Source: Polyodon spathula (Eukaryota > Chordata > Actinopteri > Acipenseriformes > Polyodontidae). Taken from it: a stretch of 64,000 nucleotides of DNA. The number at the start of each line of letters is the position of its first letter. Position 1 is the stretch's first letter. Both the position numbers and the translations under genes were made by a program. This document shows positions 46,627 through 57,934 of this stretch, in pieces. The stretch is taken from positions 43,312,226 through 43,376,225 of the forward strand of contig NC_054534.1 in the NCBI RefSeq assembly GCF_017654505.1, in the 5' to 3' direction. The notes beneath the pieces were generated by a model. That model saw only the letters and a program-made list of their open reading frames with translations. It had not been told where the DNA came from and made no database searches.

Positions 46627-46754
46627 AATTGTTTATATTGTTTGATTTGAATATATTTTGTATTTATTAAAAATATTGTGTTTTGTTATTGTTTGGCAGT
46701 GTAGATGGGGAAGTCCCAGCCACACAAAACCCAATGTAAAAGGTGACCATCTCC

Positions 46755-47315
46755 TGATTTAATTAATTGCTATTTTTTAAAATTTTGTATTTTTTGTCGT
46801 ACCGCGGTGTGTAGTACTACACATTCTCTTGTTGCATCGCATCACATGGGACGAAGAGGATTAAGTAAGCGTTACGTGTACCCACATTTGTTATAGACAC
46901 TCATATAGACTTGTTACTTAGCACATCCCTACTTGTATGTTTTTTGTTTTTAGATTACTTAAAACATGTATCTTAGCACAACACTAACTCCAGTAATTTA
47001 TCCAATACTAATGCTGCAATGTGAGTATTGCATTAATCTTTTGGCTTTGCTAAATAAAGTTATCCGCCCAAATACAAAGCATTTTGCAGTAACTCAATAA
47101 CAAAGCATTTAGATCATTAAAAAAAAGTCACCATTATTATGTTGCTGTTAAACTTTCCTAATGTTTCAAACATATAGTTAATTATTTTTAAACCAGAGTA
47201 AAACCTCTTGTGGTGGACTAGTCATGTTTGTGACTACTGAAAGGTCTAACTTTGACAATATCCTTGCTGGTTCCAGGAATATATACATCGGTGCAAATTC
47301 CTTAAACCTGAAAAA
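46755..47315. other. No feature recognised
   Basis: AT-rich DNA between the LTR-type unit and a Tc1-type MITE. Confidence 0.35.
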
Positions 47316-47320
47316 ATATA

Positions 47321-47639
47321 CAGCTAAGGTCAAAAGTTTTGCATTACTCTGTAGAATTAATTAATTTTGCTTCATAAAGTCAAATTAAACCGTTTGAATA
47401 ATGTATCGTTAACACATTGAATTCCATTCATCTTTGTAGTTAACAAAAACTGACAAAAATGAAAAATGGGACATTATGAAATCTAACATGAAATACTGTA
47501 CTACTATATGGCTCCCGGTGGACTTTTGCGATATCATTTTATAGTTTCATTGATTACATGATGTTAAATACATGATCTAAATTATGTTCATATATGTTTT
47601 TCTTTTTTTAGTTATGTCTCAATCCTAATATTCTAGGTA
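47321..47639. mobile_element. Tc1-type MITE, copy 2 (one end lost)
   Basis: It starts CAGCTAAGGTCAAAAGTTTT after TA (47319-47320), the same end sequence as the MITE at 6358. Its body is the reverse complement of that copy: 'aatctaacatgaaatactgt', 'ggctcccggtggacttttgc' and 'gatatcattttatagtttca' all match. The other end stops at 'caatcctaatattctaggt' without the final terminal repeat. Confidence 0.65.
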
Positions 47640-49272
47640 TACAGGAATAGAATGAAGATCATATTCATGCACAGTACTACTCTGGGTCAGAGACTGATAT
47701 GGATTAGATGGTTCACTCTGTCCTCCTATCTCTGTTTGGTCCTTGCATATGAGGATTCAATGCTTTAGCTTATCAACGTGCAATGGTTTGATATTGCCAT
47801 CAACTGCAATCCACAGCTGTATTTGTCAGTACACAAAATCTATTTTGCCAGTTTAATAACAACACACTTGCTTTACTGTGAGACACAAAGAACTCTGTTA
47901 ACATAAAACAACAGATTTGATTAACTGTTTCATAAACAGTTTTTATCAGACCCCTAAAACTTTGAATCTGAGCTCCACTATACATCTCTTTAATTGTTTT
48001 ATATTTTGCAAAACAGGCAGATTTGCTGCATGTTTTGAATAATAGGAACATGGATATAAAGAGTCTTCCTCATTTAAACATCTGTAAACATGCTGTTAGC
48101 CAACAATTTAGGTGTCTCAATGAAGGCACTTAGTGAAAGCTCAATCTACAGGTAATGACTGCAGCAGAGGATATTAAGGCTACAATAAATACCACAAATT
48201 TTATGTATGAAGACATGTTTTAAATATGTTGTAGGTTATATTTGAGTCTGTATTGCTTAGGCTGCTTGAAGTGTCAAGACTCGAGTGTTTTAGCTGTTAG
48301 AGGGCATCTAATGACCACATGGAATATAAGTGGCTGATACAATTCGGGAAGTTTATAATTTTGAATAATTTTAATAAACAATGAAACCTCAATGTCAAAG
48401 TATTCCAAAAGGAAGTATTTTTCCATGTGGTGAGAGGAAGAGATGATTTATTTAACGTACATATGAATATGAATGTAAATATTAAATGAATAACAAACAC
48501 GTGAACTTTGGAATTGAATCATATTGTTGAACCTTACAAATAACTAATTCAATTTTTTATCCATGTGACTACAGAAAAAGCAAGGCTGAATATGGATGAT
48601 AACTAAAGAATATCTACAGTATCTGCACACAAACACTCTCAAAGATCCTACTGTGTGCTTCCTTGTTTCAAACTAGTGTACTGTAATACTTCATTAAAAG
48701 TAGACCTCTAGGGTCCAAACTCATTAAAGTTAAAAATAAGTGTTTGTTTTTTTGTAAAACTTTCAAGTGGATAAATTAGAAAACTGAAGGATATTTGAAA
48801 GTATGCAGCTTTGGGTGTGTTATAAAACTAAAAAGAACAAACTTACTCTAACCTAGAAAAAAGAGCAATAGGTGAATACTGTATGTTTCCCTGTATACAA
48901 TGAATAAGTACCTCAATGTAGAGTTTAATAATAGCTCTTAAAAAACTCGTAATACAAGTGTTCTCATTTTAATTATTATCCATCACTGTAGATGTATTTC
49001 GGTTTTTCATATCTGGATAACCTCTTGGCCAACTGTAATGAAACTGGGATATACATTCTTTATAAACTGTCTATAGACACAATGCAACAATACCTATCTA
49101 CATATCTACCATCAGATTTAACTTTACAGCAGGTATACATTTCCTACATGTAGTTCACCATGTATACCTTCTCAGTGAATTAGAGCGCAGGATTCCTCTT
49201 CGTTGTGATTGAATTAATAATACTATAGGCACCTGATGTATGTGTTTGCACTATGTCTCTACAGTAATTGGG

Positions 49273-49310
<38 letters not shown>
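49273..49310. repeat. Poly(A) tract
   Basis: 38 consecutive A residues with no recognised retroelement body next to it. Confidence 0.9.
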
Positions 49311-49314
<4 letters not shown>

Positions 49315-49918
49315 TACAGTTGTCTTAAACTATTCGACAACAGTGGGCACTACTGACATGTTGGGATGCTGAGGAAGAACATTGCAGAGGAGGCGAAGAA
49401 CCAGAAGAGACAATATTTTGTCCCCTCAGCTTTTAATGACTAGCAAGAGTTACAATACACATCACATTTAGATCTTGTGGAAAGTAAAACAAAATAGACA
49501 GAATGGTATGTAAAAAAAAAATGCTTATTTAGACCAAAGTTAATATTTTACATTATTAAAAGTTAAACTGGTTCCTTATATAAAGGCAAATGAGCTTCAC
49601 TTTTGACTTAATTGCGGCTCCAAATAGCTGTTTGAAAAAAGTTTTTATGGAGATTTGTCTATCTTTGCAATCAATCATCTTTGTTGCACATGTATCATCT
49701 GAGCTCTGTGTGCCTCAAAGGCTTTGTTGCAGAACTTACTTGTTAAATTAGCCCTGATCAAAGGCTAACACATTTATCATGCTTATTAGTGAAAAACCTA
49801 GCAGCAGGTATCCCAAGTGAGGAAACAACCCTCATTTCCTGCAAGAATGAATTGGATATTATCCAGCATGCAAAAACTATTCAGGAATGAAAGTATTATC
49901 AAATAAGTTGGTTGTTCT

Positions 49919-50450
49919 ATGTGACAGAACTGGGGGCAAGGTTACATTTATCATTCCTTATTGAATTACATTGGCTGCAGCGGTTTAGTTTAATTGTTTA
50001 CCATATTACTTATTAGTTAGCGTTATCTTTGGAACTTGATATGTGTAACAAGTAGGGTATTGGGGCCTGGCTAATTGTAAGCTGGTGTTAATTGAACACA
50101 TTGTGCGCTGGTTAATACCTATATAAAAAGTATGAGTGAAACTGTCTGCTTTTCCAACTTCTCTCCCAGGTCTCTATTTGCTTACTTACCTGTTACAAGA
50201 GCAAGCTGAGAATTTGCTGATGCCTGTAATTTTCTGGACTCCTCTGATGATGTGAATGCCAGTAAGCCACTGCTTTCTTACAGGTTGTTTTCTGATAGTA
50301 TATTTTAGTTCATTTTAATTATTGAACAGTCTGAGTTTCTTTTTCTATATATTCTTTTTAGAAATAGAGTTGGTGTTAAATAAAATCATGTTTCTTGTTT
50401 AAATTACATTTTATGTACCAATGCAAAGATTAATAATATAAACCTCCTGT
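49919..50450 (+). mobile_element. Weak LTR candidate
   Basis: Begins TGTGACAGAACTGGGGG; a TATA box (CCTATATAAAAAGTATG at about 50119-50135) follows about 200 bp later. AAATAAAATC near 50378 could be a polyadenylation signal. No second copy and no end was found. Confidence 0.25.
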
Positions 50451-50539
50451 TTCACAGAGTGCTTGAAGAATTGACTTTAATAATTGGGGAGAAAATATGG
50501 GAAGAAAATATAAGATTTAGAAGAGCCCGAACGGCCTCA

Positions 50540-50870
50540 CTAGAAGTCAGAACCATGGCTAAACTCATGCCATGACAACTCAAAGGTGATAAACCAAACT
50601 TTTATCATGGGCCGCATATCCAGAAAACTAGTTCAACCACATGATTATAGCGGGCCGCACATTACTAATGAATAATCAGAGTTTAACCCTTAATGTAATA
50701 TATATAGACATATCTAGACAATTTCCCTTAGAATTACTGTGTGCTGCTTTAATTAAATTAAAATAATTACGGTATCTTCATAAATGAAATGGAATTAATA
50801 CACTGGGTCAGTCTATAATGGGCCCATGGGCCGCGGGTTGTGTGTCCCTGATAGACCATTCATGAAACAC
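50540..50870. mobile_element. Possible decayed hAT MITE
   Basis: The words GGGCCGCATATCC, GCGGGCCGCAC and GGGCCCATGGGCCGCGG are typical of subterminal regions of some hAT elements in vertebrates. They stand in an otherwise AT-rich region. Ends are not clear. Confidence 0.3.
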
Positions 50871-52029
50871 CACTCATGACATCGATCACTTTTTTTAAAT
50901 TGCCCATTCCCTGATTGTTCCTGGTTCTTGAGAAATCATGTGATATTGTGATCTTTCAGTTTTTCTTCATAGTTTAGTAAAGAGGCAGGTGAAGTCTACA
51001 AAGTTGAGAGGTTACAACAAAATCATATGATTGTTAAGAAGCTTAAATATGCAAGAAATTGTTTCTGGTAATGGGAGGTCTGAAATGGTGGTCATGACAG
51101 TAATACAGAAACATATTTCATAGCTAAATACCTACAATATTGTTTTATTTAGTGGCACTGAATACAACTTTCATTCTATCAGTCCGCTTCCATTTCCCTT
51201 GCATGTCATCACAGTCACTGATGTGTTCAGTGACAAATAAAAGGTTCACATATGCAATGCAATTATACTGAACCTCTGCTTGTACCACAAAGAAGCTTCA
51301 GAACTGGTTTTAAAACAAGCTTTTAAAGGTCTTAGAAGTATACATATGGCCCTCTATTGGGAGCACCTCCGTTTAGTTTGTTCTCTGGTTAGCAGAGAGA
51401 CTCATTTTCCCCCTTTGTCTTGAGATGTGTTTGGATTTCTTTGCATCTGGCTTCATATTATTAACAGTCACTGGTTGCTAGGAAGTCAAACAGCATTACT
51501 CTTTAGACATATTTAATTAATGATCCACTTCAACAAGAAGAAAAGTGCTTCTGAAAGATATGATGGTTTTCTATGATTGTATGTTAAAGAAGGCTACCAA
51601 AATGTATACATGTTTTAAAAAGAAACACACATTGACTGAATATTTTTGAGTTTCTTCCTTCCTAGCTGCACTTTTAATAATATTAAATAATATAAATAAT
51701 AATAACAAGCCTGACTAATGTACTGCAGTGATTTTGTATGTGTGTGTGTGTGTCAGTGTGTATGCAGTACTAAAGCATTCTCACTTCCACAGGGAAAAGA
51801 CTGTTAAACCAGTACATACCTTTGGCATGTCTGCATCCTTTAAATTTTGCTGACAGCTGGGTACAGCATTTTTGCCTATATACTTTTATATGCAAATCTT
51901 ATTGCTAGCACTCTATGAAGCGTGAAAGACATGGAATGAATTAAAGATAAAAGTAGTAATACAAATTACAAATATCCTTACTATCTGCCTGGTTGACATT
52001 AAGCAACGGATGTCAAAAAACTATTTATT

Positions 52030-52404
52030 GTTAAATTCTGATCAAACAGGTAATGATCAAAAATCAATTAAACAATACAAATTCAGATGTTCTTGCACTT
52101 GACAGCTTCCCATTTAAGTTGAGTTCTGAAATGAGAAATATGGGTGTTATTTTTGACCCAGATCTCTCATTGAAACATCATATTAGAAAAATAACTAAAA
52201 TGTCTTTTTTTCATTTAAGAAATATCACTAAACTAAGACACTTTCTTTCCATGGAAGATGCAGAGAGACAAATGCATTTTCATACCAACCAGACTGGATT
52301 ATTGCAATGCTCTGTTTTCTGGTATTCCCAGATATGTGTTATCCCGACTGCCACTTGTGAAAACATGCTGCTGCCAGGGTTTTACCAAGAGGTAGAAGAC
52401 AAGA
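52030..52404 (+). pseudogene. L2-type LINE, 5' portion of a copy split by insertions
   Basis: The frame 52053-52409 reads MRNMGVIFDPDLSLKHHIRK, then SFFHLRNITKLRHFLSMEDA, the region just after the RT core in L2-type elements. Near 52285 the frame shifts; the DYCNALFSGIP-type segment is in another frame. The LINE breaks off at 52404, where an LTR-like unit starts, and its next segment is found at 54230. Confidence 0.75.
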
Positions 52405-53063
52405 TGTGACAGAGACAGAATAAATCTTGGTTATAAATCTATCTACGGACCTGTGAGGGTGCTGTGTAAATGATACCCCGGACTGGATGGTCAGACAATT
52501 AATTCCGGGAAAGGTGGAGGTCGGCCTTCTATAAAGGGGACAGTGCCACGGTACACCAAGTCATCGCCCCAGAAGGGAAGCGATGTGGCAACCACAGATT
52601 GGAAGAGAAACGATTGCACTCTCTAACCAAGGGGACGTGACTGATGATACAAAAGGGAACGTGGTTAATCAACGATCTGTTTCTTGTTTATGGTTGAGAC
52701 AAACCTAAAAGGACCGAGAATAAAATAACCCTGAGTGTTCAGTGTTTGTTTGTTTTGTTGGATTCTAATTGTACTTGTTTGTTATTATTAGATGGTTAAC
52801 ACATACCGAGGGCTGTCGCTTGTAATGCCAGCACTAACCCGGGCAACACTTCACCATTGTACACTGATAAATTGTATTTCACCACTTACTCTAGACTTGT
52901 GTGTGTCTTTGTGTGTGTGTTAATACTATTAATATTATTATTTTGGGACTGCAGCCCATTGTTTGAAAACATTGCAATATGTTAACATTGCTGGGATTAT
53001 TCTTTGTGATCACAAGACTGTCTTTTGTTTCCTTATTGCATCACCTCTGCACCTGCTGTGACA
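52405..53063 (+). mobile_element. LTR-like unit F
   Basis: Starts TGTGACAGAG and contains GACCTGTGAGGGTGC, the family block of units A-E, then CTTCTATAAAGGGG as a TATA box at about 52530, GAATAAAATAACC near 52720 as polyadenylation signal, and a GCACCTGCTGTGACA end. Orientation is plus, and it is about 659 bp long. It is inserted in an L2-type LINE. Target duplication is not visible because another insertion follows directly. Confidence 0.55.
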
Positions 53064-53085
53064 GGGAGACGGTGAATTCCTCCCT

Positions 53086-53743
53086 GTTTTTTTTTTTTTT
53101 TTTTTTAATTAAATTTTTATTTAAAAATGTATATACAAAATGAACAGAAATACATTTTAAAGACTCCTCACCCCCTTGTTACATGGGTTGATGACAAATA
53201 AATGGGACGTGAATATTGATCACAACAATAGTAACTTCCTAATTGCAGTTGCAGAGTCTGTCCACATCAGCAGAGTGGAAGCTTTGGCTCCTTTGACTCT
53301 GGCTGAAGACATTTCCAAAAAAATTATGTCTAAAAACACCTGTATCCAGTCCCTCACGGAGAGTTGATGAGGAGAGAGCCAGCGCTGCACAATCATTTTC
53401 TTTGCAGCAGTCATGCTTGCCAGCCACAATCTACGCTCATTCTCAAAAGAGGAAATTTAGAAACATCACCCAAGAGAACAAGTGCAGGGTCCAGTGGCAG
53501 TCCCATTGTATATGGATTAGAGTGCCTGGTACTCCTAGGTTGCACAAAGTACAACGAGGATGGGGGGGGCTAGCCCCATAAAATGCATTTGCAAATAAGT
53601 TCTGTGGCATATTTTAAAGTGAATGAATTGGTGATTTGGATTTTTAGACACTCCAAAAACACTACCCCACACCGCTTCTTAATCTATAGTCCCTCCCGAC
53701 TGAGCTATATCCTTTTCCTATAGCTTTAAATATGAGCAGGGGA

Positions 53744-53745
<2 letters not shown>
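53086..53745 (-). pseudogene. L1-group LINE, 3' end
   Basis: The T-run at 53086-53106 is the poly(A) tail of a minus-strand insertion. The frame 53220-53429 reads MTAAKKMIVQRWLSPHQLSV, then DIIFLEMSSARVKGAKASTL; upstream (53430-53500) is LPLDPALVLLGDVSKFPLLR. These match the C-terminal segment of L1/Tx1-group ORF2 proteins (LLGD, TAAKK.I...W, LE...A). Frameshifts and stops present; 5' truncated near 53745. Confidence 0.7.

Positions 53746-53749
<4 letters not shown>

Positions 53750-53815
<66 letters not shown>
53750..53815. repeat. (AT)n microsatellite
   Basis: About 33 AT units between the L1 fragment and LTR-like unit G. Confidence 0.95.
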
Positions 53816-53816
<1 letters not shown>

Positions 53817-53818
<2 letters not shown>

Positions 53819-54225
53819 GAGACTAAGCCCTTAGGTGCTGCAATAATTGTGTTACTGTTAAGTATTACCTGCACCTGGTTCTGATTGTAAATTAGAACCA
53901 GGTGCAGAGTTTAAAAGAAAGACAGCCAGTCTGTTCAGGGCTGCTGTGTGTGACGAAGCCCGTCTGTGCGCGTGTGTACAGCTGTATGAAAGGTAGTGTT
54001 AAAAGTGTATATTTTGTGTTCTGTAAAGGTGCGTGTGTTTTGTTTGTCCGGTAAACAGCTTAGCTGTGTGGCTGTAGTTAGGTTCCATTGTGTGTCAGTT
54101 AGTGCTCATAAGAGCTAGGTTTTTGTTTTGTTTTGTTTTAGTTTGTTTATTATTATAAATAGCGCGACAGTGCTTTCAACCCTCAACCTGTGTCTGGATC
54201 AATGTTTTAAAAGGGCAAAACAAAC
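53817..54225 (+). mobile_element. LTR-like unit G
   Basis: It has the same block order as unit H (36258-36750): hairpin CTGCACCTGGTTCTG/CAGAACCAGGTGCAG-type (53868-53907), GAGTTTAAAAGAAAGACAGC, CAGTCTGTTCAGGGCTGCTG, 'gtcagttagtgctcataagagctaggtttttgtttt' in shorter form, and CCTGTGTCTGGATCAATG near the end. It again stands at the edge of an (AT)n array. Likely a solo LTR on the plus strand. Confidence 0.6.
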
Positions 54226-54229
54226 CCGA

Positions 54230-54618
54230 GCCGCAAGGCTTGCTTACACTGCGTACTGCAAGCCACTGGCTTCCTGTAAGGTTTAGGTTCGATTTTAAGG
54301 TCATGGTCATTACTTACAAAGCATTAAACGGTTTGGCTCCTTCATATTTAAATGGTATTTTAATCCCACATATACCTAGATGACCACTGTGAACCCAGGA
54401 TGCAGGATTACTTACTGTCCCTAAGGTATCAAAAAAGAACACATGTGGTAGAGCATATGGCTTTAGGGCCCTAGTTGCAGTTTTTAAAACACTATTGAAG
54501 ACACTCTTCTATAACCTATTGTTCACATCTTAATATTAAGTAATGTTTTCACCTTCTATTATTGCATTTTAATTGATTTTTGTATTCAATGTTTTAATGT
54601 TTGCTATTGCTTGTATAG
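54230..54618 (+). pseudogene. L2-type LINE, continuation after insertions
   Basis: CKPLASCKV / SHWLPVRFRFDFKV-like sequence, then VITYKALNGLAPSYLNGILI in a mixed frame, and GRAYGFRALVAVFKTLLKTL. This is the next segment of the L2 C-terminal region interrupted at 52404. It continues, after a foldback insertion, with the LINE tail at 55046-55130. Confidence 0.7.
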
Positions 54619-54621
54619 TAT

Positions 54622-55044
54622 CAATAACACTGTGCAACACAATTTTTGTTCCTGGGTAGTAAGTGTTATTTCCTAATTGCTTATGCCGCAAAAGTATAGA
54701 AAATGGCTATTATTCCCCACAAACTTTGCTTTTGTGACCAGGACAGTGATAATTCAAAATATCACTATTTCCAATGGGAAAACAGACAAATGTGTGTCTT
54801 TTCGTTCACATAAAGTCAGAAAAAAACAACATATGAATCCAAATTAACATGTATTTATACTAAAGTAATACAAAAATGACTACAAAAGATTTAGAAGTGA
54901 GTAGTTTTTCGAGATTTATGATTATACTGTAAATACTGTATAATCGTAAATCTCGAAAAACTACTCACTTCTAAATCTTTTGTAGTCATTTTTGTATTAC
55001 TTTAGTATAAATACATGTTAATTTGGATTCATATGTTGTTTTTT
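54622..55044. mobile_element. Foldback MITE with a 106-bp hairpin
   Basis: Arms 54821-54926 and 54939-55044 are inverted copies with one mismatch (54919 T against 54946 G) around a 12-nt loop. The left 200 bp (from ACACTGTGCAACACAATTTT) has no inverted partner. The whole piece interrupts an L2-type LINE tail, which resumes at about 55046. Near-perfect arms point to a recent event or gene conversion. I do not assign a superfamily. Confidence 0.85.
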
Positions 55045-55045
55045 A

Positions 55046-55130
55046 TTTTTTGTTTATCTATTGAACCTGTGACGCAGCTTGCGACAATTTATTGTGAAGG
55101 GCGCTATATTAAATAAAGATTGATTGATGG
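55046..55130 (+). repeat. L2-type LINE 3' tail
   Basis: GAAGGGCGCTATATTAAATA and AGATTGATTGATGG are the typical L2 tail with its terminal short repeats, completing the copy that starts at 52030. Confidence 0.75.
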
Positions 55131-55134
55131 AAGT

Positions 55135-55650
55135 GTCATATAGATGACTTTCAGCAACTTTACGGCATTTAATAAACATAAAAATGACACAGCTGTCTTT
55201 CAATTCAATGTGAAATGTTATGTTGTTGTATTTTATTTAATGAGTCATTTTGAAAGTGACACATGGACTTGTAAACTAATGCACAGAGGCATTTCCGTCT
55301 GTCAGGAAAAAAAAAAATCTGCATTGCAAACAAAACTGCATCTGCCTGATCTTCAGGTTTAACTGCTACTTATGCTTGATTTGCCCAATTGCTGACTCTC
55401 TCTGCAGCAGAGATGTTATGAGATACATTTTACCAGTTTTGAAGCTTTAGAAAATGAATGGTACATGATAAATCAAGTCTTTCTTGTACATGACAAGTTT
55501 CTTTAAGCATCAAGGGTTATACTTAGATACATAAAATTGCTTTAACGTATAACCTGTCATTGCCAGTCCTCATATATCCTTCTTTAATTTCTTAATGATC
55601 TAATTCTACATTGGTCTGTTCCTGATTGAACTACAATAAACCTGTCACTG
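55135..55650. other. No feature recognised
   Basis: A 72-codon frame at 55144-55362 has no recognised motif. The rest is AT-rich. Confidence 0.35.
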
Positions 55651-55659
55651 CACAATTAT

Positions 55660-55805
55660 TCACTGACTGGTTTCATTGACCACTGCAACTCCCTCCTGAC
55701 TGGCCTTCCTGCCTCTGCTACCTATATGCTCCAGCTCATCCAAAACTCTGCTGCTCGCCTTGTCTTTTCCCTTCCTCTGCTCTCTGAACTGGCTCCTGAT
55801 AGCTG
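55660..55805 (+). pseudogene. L2-type LINE fragment
   Basis: CNSLLTGLPASATYMLQLIQ then NSAARLVFSLPLLSELAPDS follows the DYCN...NAAARL signature of L2-group reverse transcriptases. It is closest to the 4494-5520 copy in wording and is cut by the Tc1 element at 55820. Confidence 0.65.
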
Positions 55806-55819
55806 TTTGTGTCCAATTA

Positions 55820-56600
55820 CACTGAACAAAAATATAAACGCAACATGCAACAATTTCAAAGATCTTACTGAGTTACAGTTCATATGAGGAAATCAGTCAA
55901 TTGAAATAAATTCATTAGGCCCTAATCTATGGATTTCACATGACTGGGAATACAGATATGCATCTGTTGGTCACAGATACCTTAAAAAAAAATGTAGGGG
56001 CATGGATCAGAAAACCAGTCAGTATCTGGTGTGACCACCATTTTCCTCATGCAGCGCGACACATCCCCTTCGCATAGAGTTGATAAGGTTGTTGATTGTG
56101 GCCTGTGGAATGTTGTCCCACATCTCTTCAATGGCTGTGCGAAATTGCTGGATATTGGTGGGAACTGGAACACGCTGTCATACACGTCAATTCAGACCAT
56201 CCCAAACATGCTCAATGGGTGACATGTCTGGTGAGTATGCATTTCATGGAAGAACTGTGACATTTTCAGATTGCATAAAGATCCTTGCAACATGGGGCCG
56301 TGCATTATCATGCTGAAACATGAGGTGATGGTGGCGGATGGATGGCAAGACAATGGGCCACAGGATCTCGTCACGGTATCTCTGTGCATTCAAATTGCCA
56401 TCGAAAAAATGCAATTGTGTTCGTTGTCGTAGCTTATGCCTGCCCATACCATAACCCCACCGCCACCATGGGACACTGTTCACAACGTTGACATCAGCAA
56501 ACTGCTCGCCCACACGACGCCATACATGCTGTCTGCCACCTGCCCGGTACAGTTGAAACCGGGATTCATCCATGAAGAGAACACTTCTCCAGCATGCCAG
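55820..56600 (-). pseudogene. Tc1/mariner element 2, 5' part missing
   Basis: The left edge CACTGAACAAAAATATAAAC follows TA (55818-55819) and is a terminal repeat common in vertebrate Tc1 elements. The transposase is on the minus strand. The frame 56244-56573 starts [20 protein letters not shown], containing the first catalytic D, and reaches FQHDNARPHVARIF with the second D. A frame change leads to YSPDMSPIEHVWD with the catalytic E near 56190, and GCVALHEENGGHTRY at the C-terminus. The N-terminal DNA-binding half and other terminal repeat are lost at about 56600. Confidence 0.85.
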
Positions 56601-56639
56601 ATTTAGAGAAATGCAAAGGCAAAATGCTATCTATATTGT

Positions 56640-57370
56640 TGTGACAAAGTGGTGAACACAGGTGATGCAATGCAGTGCAAAATAAACAGACAGACAATGA
56701 TATCCAGGTGCAGGGGTGTTTATTGAACAATGTCCAGAGTCTTATGGCAAATACCTGTAAATAATAAATGATGGAAGTGATACAGCGGCGTGTGTGTCAC
56801 TTCATTTATAATCCTCGGGTTTGACCCGAAACCAAAAGTCCAGTCTTTTCCCCTCACCCACACGTAACACAAAACACAAACACAGTTTTAACAGTGAGTG
56901 AATAAAGTGCTTGTGGTGAAAGATAGTTTGTAGTCCGGGTTTGTTGCTGGCCTGCAGCTACAGCTCCAGATCATGTTAGTAATTGTTAGTGAACAGACAA
57001 AAAGAGAGTGTTAACTAGACAGACTAACAAACACAACACTAATGTTTTCACAGAAGGGTCTCCTTTTAGGTCATTTTCTAACCATTTACAAAGGAACAGA
57101 TTACTTTACTACGACCTCTATTTATACCCTCCCTCATGACCCCCGGTTAATGAGCGTATCCACTCCTCCAAATCGCGGATGCCATGCAGTTTCCCGTCCG
57201 AGTCATTGAGTTCAGGTACTGTAGCTCCGCCCCTTTTCTAGCTGGCCAACTTCCATCTACCCATGGGAATAAATTGTCATGCTTTTCAGTCCAGAGCACT
57301 CTGTTCGCTTTACACAGCACCCTCACAGGTCGGGAGGGAGATCTAACACTAAGAATCATTCAATCTCACA
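56640..57370 (-). mobile_element. LTR-like unit B
   Basis: Plus-strand edges TGTGACAAAGTGGTG and CAATCTCACA; on the minus strand this is TGTGAGATTG...CACTTTGTCACA, 731 bp. On the minus strand it has GGGTATAAATAGAGG as TATA box (complement at about 57115-57130) and CAATAAACACCC as polyadenylation signal (complement at 56718-56729). It is the best copy of the family of units A-F and the most similar to A. Flanks ATTGT and ATTAC share only three of five bases. No coding capacity. Confidence 0.7.
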
Positions 57371-57374
57371 ATTA

Positions 57375-57888
57375 CTCTGATGTATCTTGGCGAGAGTAGA
57401 GTTCAAATCAGCATGAAGTGTAAGTATTACTCTCATGTAATGGAAATCAACACTAAATCCAATCATTCTACATTTCAAAAGTATTTTAGTTACATTTATT
57501 TAAGCTTTTGTTCAAGCATGGATCTCAAAATATAAGACTATCTGTGTCTCAATCCAACAACAGTGCCTTTGGATTCTTTAGACTGTACTGTATGGAGAAA
57601 TACATTGTCAAAATGTAGTAGGATATGAGAATTTCAATGTCCTTGAAATGTGGAGGTGTGGAGTGCAGACTACAAGAAGCTAACAAATATAAACACAGTA
57701 TCATCAAGTTTATTTTATATTAATATACAACAAACCCTATATATACCAATAATGGTCCGTCTCATAAGCAAACACTACACACTAAGTATTATTTATATTA
57801 TGCTACTTGCACCAAGTGATGTCACATTTCTGACTGGCAGTTTATTTGAAATCCTATTGTTTATATCTTTTCTTTTGCTGTATTGAAC

Positions 57889-57890
<2 letters not shown>
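57375..57890. other. No feature recognised
   Basis: AT-rich, with a 78-codon hydrophobic frame (57650-57886) that I take as chance. Confidence 0.35.
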
Positions 57891-57891
<1 letters not shown>

Positions 57892-57931
<40 letters not shown>

Positions 57932-57934
57932 TAT

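Larger units (their letters stand above)
44197..46750 (+). mobile_element. LTR-type unit with direct repeats around a proline-rich frame
   Basis: A direct repeat of about 100 bp flanks the proline-rich frame: 44400-44437 continued at 45233-45310, and 46632-46745. Shared words are 'tattgtttgatttnaat', 'attttgtatttatt', 'gttttnttattgt', 'gcagtgtagatggggaag' and 'cacacaaaacccantgtana'. The left copy is opened by a piggyBac-type insertion. TGTGGCAGGG at 44197 could be the start of the left LTR, and CCAGTATAAAAACC at 45325-45338 its promoter. The right copy is incomplete. No pol gene is visible, so this could be a non-autonomous LTR element or a deletion product. Confidence 0.45.
47645..52025. other. 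Anonymous DNA, longest stretch without a recognised element
   Basis: No coding frame with family motifs. Contains a poly(A) tract at 49273-49310 and weak candidates listed separately (an LTR-like promoter near 50118 and hAT-MITE-like words near 50600-50870). Short GT repeats near 51738. This could be intronic or intergenic unique sequence. Confidence 0.4.

Noticed and set aside
22267..57370. Units A-F as cut-and-paste DNA transposons
   Set aside because: Their ends are short TGTGAC.../...GTCACA inversions only, while TATA and AATAAA signals and the size fit LTRs better. Lack of clear 4-6 bp target duplications leaves some doubt.
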